A DNA stretch of 60,000 bases from Owenia fusiformis (lineage: Eukaryota; Annelida; Polychaeta; Sabellida; Oweniidae), in contig CAIIXF020000001.1 of NCBI GenBank assembly GCA_903813345.2, positions 3,288,001-3,348,000 on the forward strand, in the 5' to 3' direction. A program made the translations under genes and the position numbers. Within the stretch, counting starts at the first letter, position 1; each line of letters opens with the position of its first letter. The notes beneath the pieces were generated by a model. It worked only from the letters and a program-made list of their open reading frames with translations, made no database searches and was not told the origin of the DNA. Of the stretch, positions 33,954-60,000 are shown piece after piece.

Positions 33954-34939
33954 CGAGGGTTGATCATAAAGTTCTCATAATATCTCTCTAATTTCTTTAT
34001 TTTTCAATATTTTCCTATGAAATTTTCACAGAATGTGCAGCATGGAATGCTTTATTAATCCAACAAACAATAATAAGAATAACAGAAATATAAAATAAGA
34101 AATGGTTGCCATAGTAACTTGAAACCAAGGCACCCGGGGCAAATAAAAAGACTAGCTAGAATAGCCCCCATTAACCATGTTTAAATACAATATAAGTTGT
34201 CAAATGAGATATCAACATTAAATTGTCAAATAATATGGGCTCTTAACTGTTGTGAACTATTATAATGGTCATGTGAATTGTATGATCTCATAATGGATGA
34301 TAGTTATGCTTCATTAGAAGTGACTGTTAGATTGATTTTGCCCCTTTAGTTCATTTTTAACGTGTACAGACCACACACAGGGTGTAATTTTGTTGATATC
34401 TTAGCAATATATTTGTTTTAGATCATGTTTAGTCTGACCAGAGGATCTTACAAACTTAACGTAACATTTTATCAGTATGAATTTTATTTTTCTGAAGATC
34501 TCTGCATCTATCGCATTCTCTTACTCAGTCATTTCTGATCATAAGCTTTGAGTCTCAGACTCTGGTATCACATCTAACGGAGCATGAAAGCACCCCCTTT
34601 GACATCACATAACTTACATGATCGCTTTATTTAATTGTTAAAGCACTTTACAACATATTCAAGCTAACATTTAAACGTGCTTGGTAATTCATGAGAGTTT
34701 ATTATGTATGTAAACATGGTTAATTAAGCTCATTCTCTCAATTATTTTTATTTGCCCGGGTGCCTTGATTTCCCGTTACTATGGCAACAATTTCGTATTT
34801 AATATTTCTGTTAAGCTAAATATTTTTTGCTGAATTAATAAGACATTCTATGCTGCACATTCATTGAAAATTTCATTAGAATATATTGAAAAATAAAGAA
34901 ATTAGAGAGATATTATGAGAACTTTATGATCAACCCTCG
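33954..34939. mobile_element. Mariner-like foldback element, TA target
   Basis: Both ends carry CGAGGGTTGATCATAAAG and continue as inverted repeats for over 50 bp (TTCTCATAATATCTCTCTAA). TA flanks both sides. CGAGGG..TCA..AAAGTTC ends are typical of mariner elements. Pairing resumes further in (GCAGCATGGAATGC with GCATAGAATGTC-type sequence; GGTTGCCATAGTAAC with GTTACTATGGCAAC; CACCCGGGGCAAATAAA with TTTATTTGCCCGGGTG). No transposase frame exists. Confidence 0.8.
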
Positions 34940-36254
34940 TATGAGGATTTATTTTATATAATTCAAATGTTTTTCACTCTCTCATTGGCCATGAGCTACA
35001 AGATGAATGCCTATTTACTAGAATTTCAAAGCAGTCCTATTTAGAATATATACACCACACAGTATATACTGTATATCATGATAGTTTCCCCTGTAAGTTC
35101 ATGTTCATCTTTCCCTCAATATATTTTGGGGTCCAGTTGGATACTAATAACTGTACTACATGTATTTGTTAAATATAAATAAACAGAAATACAATATTAA
35201 TAATAACAACAAAATGTTTATTGATCCAATTATCATTTGGGAAAGTACATATAAGAATGGCAAACATAATATGTTTCAATATGAAGGTCAAGCTGTACAT
35301 TTTACAAAACTTGTGTGTGTAGAGCTATGATCCTCTGGGGATTAGCCTCCTTTACATGAATGAGTATGTAGGTACAAGGAAAAAGTTGTAATTAGGCCCC
35401 TGGAAAAACTAATCCCAGAGGGTCATATTATAGGTTCACGTACAATTTAATTCACTAAAAACATGTAGCTTAACCTCCCTATTATCTAGATACATATACA
35501 TGTACACTTCTTTATGTTTCTATGACCTCATTGTAATTCAATTTTACGATGAAGCAGTGTCTCAGATCTAAGAATTTTCGAATTCAAGAACAACAATAAC
35601 ATCGTTCATAAATTATATTTTGTTATCTTTAAGGTATTTGTTCATTTCACCAGAGATCAAGATAATTTCAAATAAGATTAAAAATGTAAAAAGTAATATA
35701 TGACACTATATTAAAAATTGTGTTACTATAATACTATCATGCACACAAACTGCAAATATGTACTTCTGAAATGCCCAATAGGCTATAACATTAGACACAA
35801 TCTTAAGTTTTGGTCAATCAAAGAAAAGGTTGAAAATATAATAGGCCTACTCAAAAGTAGAAAGAAATAGTAAGAAGGTATAAACTATAAAATATGGAAA
35901 CGGTTGTGAGGATTTATTTTGAATTCATATTTTATTGTTTGTGCCTAGTTACTGAAATGAGTTAATTATTTGAGTAGCCATTTATAGTCTATGGTCTATC
36001 TAGTTAACTCAGAAAGTGTCTGAACTTTATTCAGGATTCTCTAACTCACATTATAGGATAAACATTCACATACTTGAATGCAAAATTTATGAAATTTTAA
36101 TTTACACAATTGTAAACTAGCCTGGTGATTTTTGGCAACTTATAGCAGTAATATATTATATTTCCAGTTTACGTTTTTATTACATTGATACAAAACTTCA
36201 GTTTTTTTTATATCAGACAACAGAAAACTCTACATGGACCTAAAATGCCTCATA

Positions 36255-36315
36255 CAGTAAAATCTGCATTTATAAATGGCACCTCAAAAGGTGTTCCACT
36301 TTCCAGGTTTTACTG
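36255..36315. mobile_element. 61-bp pogo-like mini-MITE
   Basis: CAGTAAAATCTGC at the left and CCAGGTTTTACTG at the right, both flanked by TA, with GGCACC..GGTGTTCC pairing inside. It resembles the 19027-19201 element in its GTTCCACTT motif and is probably an internally deleted relative. Confidence 0.6.
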
Positions 36316-37713
36316 TACTTCACCTACATGCTTCTACTAAATACAATACAAAGAAAAGCCATCTGATTTGCTTATCTGATAGTGATATATTATATCACAA
36401 TAACATTTGCAAACTTGTGCTGTGCTAAGATTTTCCATTTTTACATGCATATTGGATTCCTGTGCATTATGATATCACTGCATTATTATGTAACAATGAG
36501 AATATTGTTCCTAATGTTAACTCACTGCCCTTGCTAACTACAGGTGCCTAATAAATAGTGTTATATATACAATTTAACTGTAATATATTATTTGACATGT
36601 GCTTCCAGAGCTCCATTCTTCAATATGGCAGGACAGTATCTACATTTACTCGTTTACTTATACTTACATATACTTATTTGATAAGTTCTTTTGCAACACA
36701 GGTGGAAAAGATTATGGCTTGTATCCATTTCCAATCAATATATAGGAATATTATAAGCTTATCTGGTTAGACTATGCTAAATCTATAAGTTTCTTCCATT
36801 GGGCAAGAATCACAACTTTATGTACAAATGTACAATGACATACACCATGACATAATTCTTTTTAAATGTCGTAGTTTTAACATATGTGATACAAATCCCT
36901 TTGAGGGCATGATGATATAGATCACAAGTTCATAAGTACATTTGAAGCTGAAATATCAAGAAGTACATGTCATTACTTGGTCCAAGAATTTCCAACTAAA
37001 AGAAAGATTTAATCAAAAAATGTAAATTTACAAATGAGAAATAGTCATTAAGTTCAACTACAAAATACTTAATCATAAACAATCCCTTGGCAATCAAGTA
37101 CCACACATATAACACATGCTATCAAGTGCCATTCTAACAATTCCATATTGAGTTGACCTACACTTTAACACAGATTATATTTTGGTACTTGGCAAACTGG
37201 AATTTTGGAAATGTGACTCAAATGCCTACTACAATTAAAATGGCAGATACATTAACAAGTTAGCATTCTTATCAACTGTCTTTCACACTAAAATCAGGCT
37301 TTGGCAAATAATGCATTACATTTTTTGTATGCTTCCATTTAGCTTTAATCCTAGTATTCCTGGCTTTGATCTAAGACTGACTAGTCTCCGTAGTGCCTAC
37401 AATACTTCAGCTGCAGTAAACTTCCAAATCAAACACATTACACACACTTCACTGTACAGGTATTTGATCCAAACAAGCTAAACTTAACTAAAGTGTAAAG
37501 CATTTATTGCAACTAAGGGAGACTTTTCACTCTAAATAGCATCATCATTTGAGGCAAAATTAGGCTTTCATTAGTCTAGTGAATATCCATTGTTTCTCGA
37601 TTTCCTCAAAAAAGAAATGACTCTTTTTGTACGACACAGATCTAGAAGTGCATTGTTATTTCACCATTCTAGATGAAGCCAATACTTTGTCGATTTGCTA
37701 TGTGTTAATATCG

Positions 37714-60000
<22,287 letters not shown>

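Larger units (their letters stand above)
33366..37502. other. Intergenic region between convergent NMD3 and phosphofructokinase
   Basis: The first 520 bp are NMD3 3' UTR. A mariner-like foldback occupies 33954-34939, a weak hairpin 35325-35429, and a 61-bp pogo-like mini-MITE 36255-36315. No gene is seen. TTTATT at 37503-37508 gives AATAAA on the minus strand about 200 nt past the phosphofructokinase stop. Confidence 0.6.

Overview
The window is nuclear DNA of an intron-rich, AT-rich metazoan, most likely a marine invertebrate. Four of the five genes are clear orthologs of human genes. Introns are long and filled with small inverted-repeat transposons, LINE fragments, a tRNA-derived SINE and minisatellites. 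The frequent word TAGGCCTA would fit an ambulacrarian (echinoderm or hemichordate), but that is only an impression; phylum is not settled by anything I can see.

Layout. 1-5.2 kb: no gene; a LINE 3' tail, a foldback and a mariner-like MITE. 5.3-7.6 kb (minus): a BAG3-type co-chaperone (WW, two IPI motifs, BAG domain), two coding exons. 7.64-7.70 kb: arrays of heat-shock-element units between BAG3 and the divergent gene TMEM60 (plus, 7961-8347). 8.3-14.6 kb: mobile DNA. 14.6-22.35 kb (minus): a BTB/AT-hook/C2H2 zinc-finger gene with a constant part of 14 fingers and three tandem alternative terminal exons of four fingers each; the splice junction falls inside finger 14, so every terminal exon supplies that finger's two histidines. 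22.4-25.5 kb: transposon debris including a nested hAT-like element. 25.57-33.37 kb (plus): complete NMD3, 14 coding exons, 505 aa, whose first intron holds an 860-bp inverted repeat and a 5'-truncated LINE. 33.4-37.5 kb: intergenic, with a 986-bp mariner-like foldback. 37.7 kb to the right edge (minus): the C-terminal three quarters of an animal-type ATP-dependent 6-phosphofructokinase; its N-terminus lies beyond the window.

The most notable content is how two genes multiply their products. The phosphofructokinase gene has three pairs of duplicated, phase-matched alternative exons: the segment with the fructose-6-phosphate-binding glutamate, the linker between the two halves, and a helix-strand segment of the regulatory half. 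Up to eight isoforms are possible. The zinc-finger gene follows the logic of insect lola and mod(mdg4): one BTB core and several interchangeable DNA-reading ends. Other points of interest are a 2.08-kb Transib-like transposon (CACGGTG ends, 5-bp target duplication CATAA) inserted 41 bp upstream of one alternative phosphofructokinase exon, and a minisatellite that has amplified an intron/exon junction of the same gene.

All exon boundaries were derived by hand from GT/AG sites, reading-phase continuity and remembered family sequences; no alignment or search was run.
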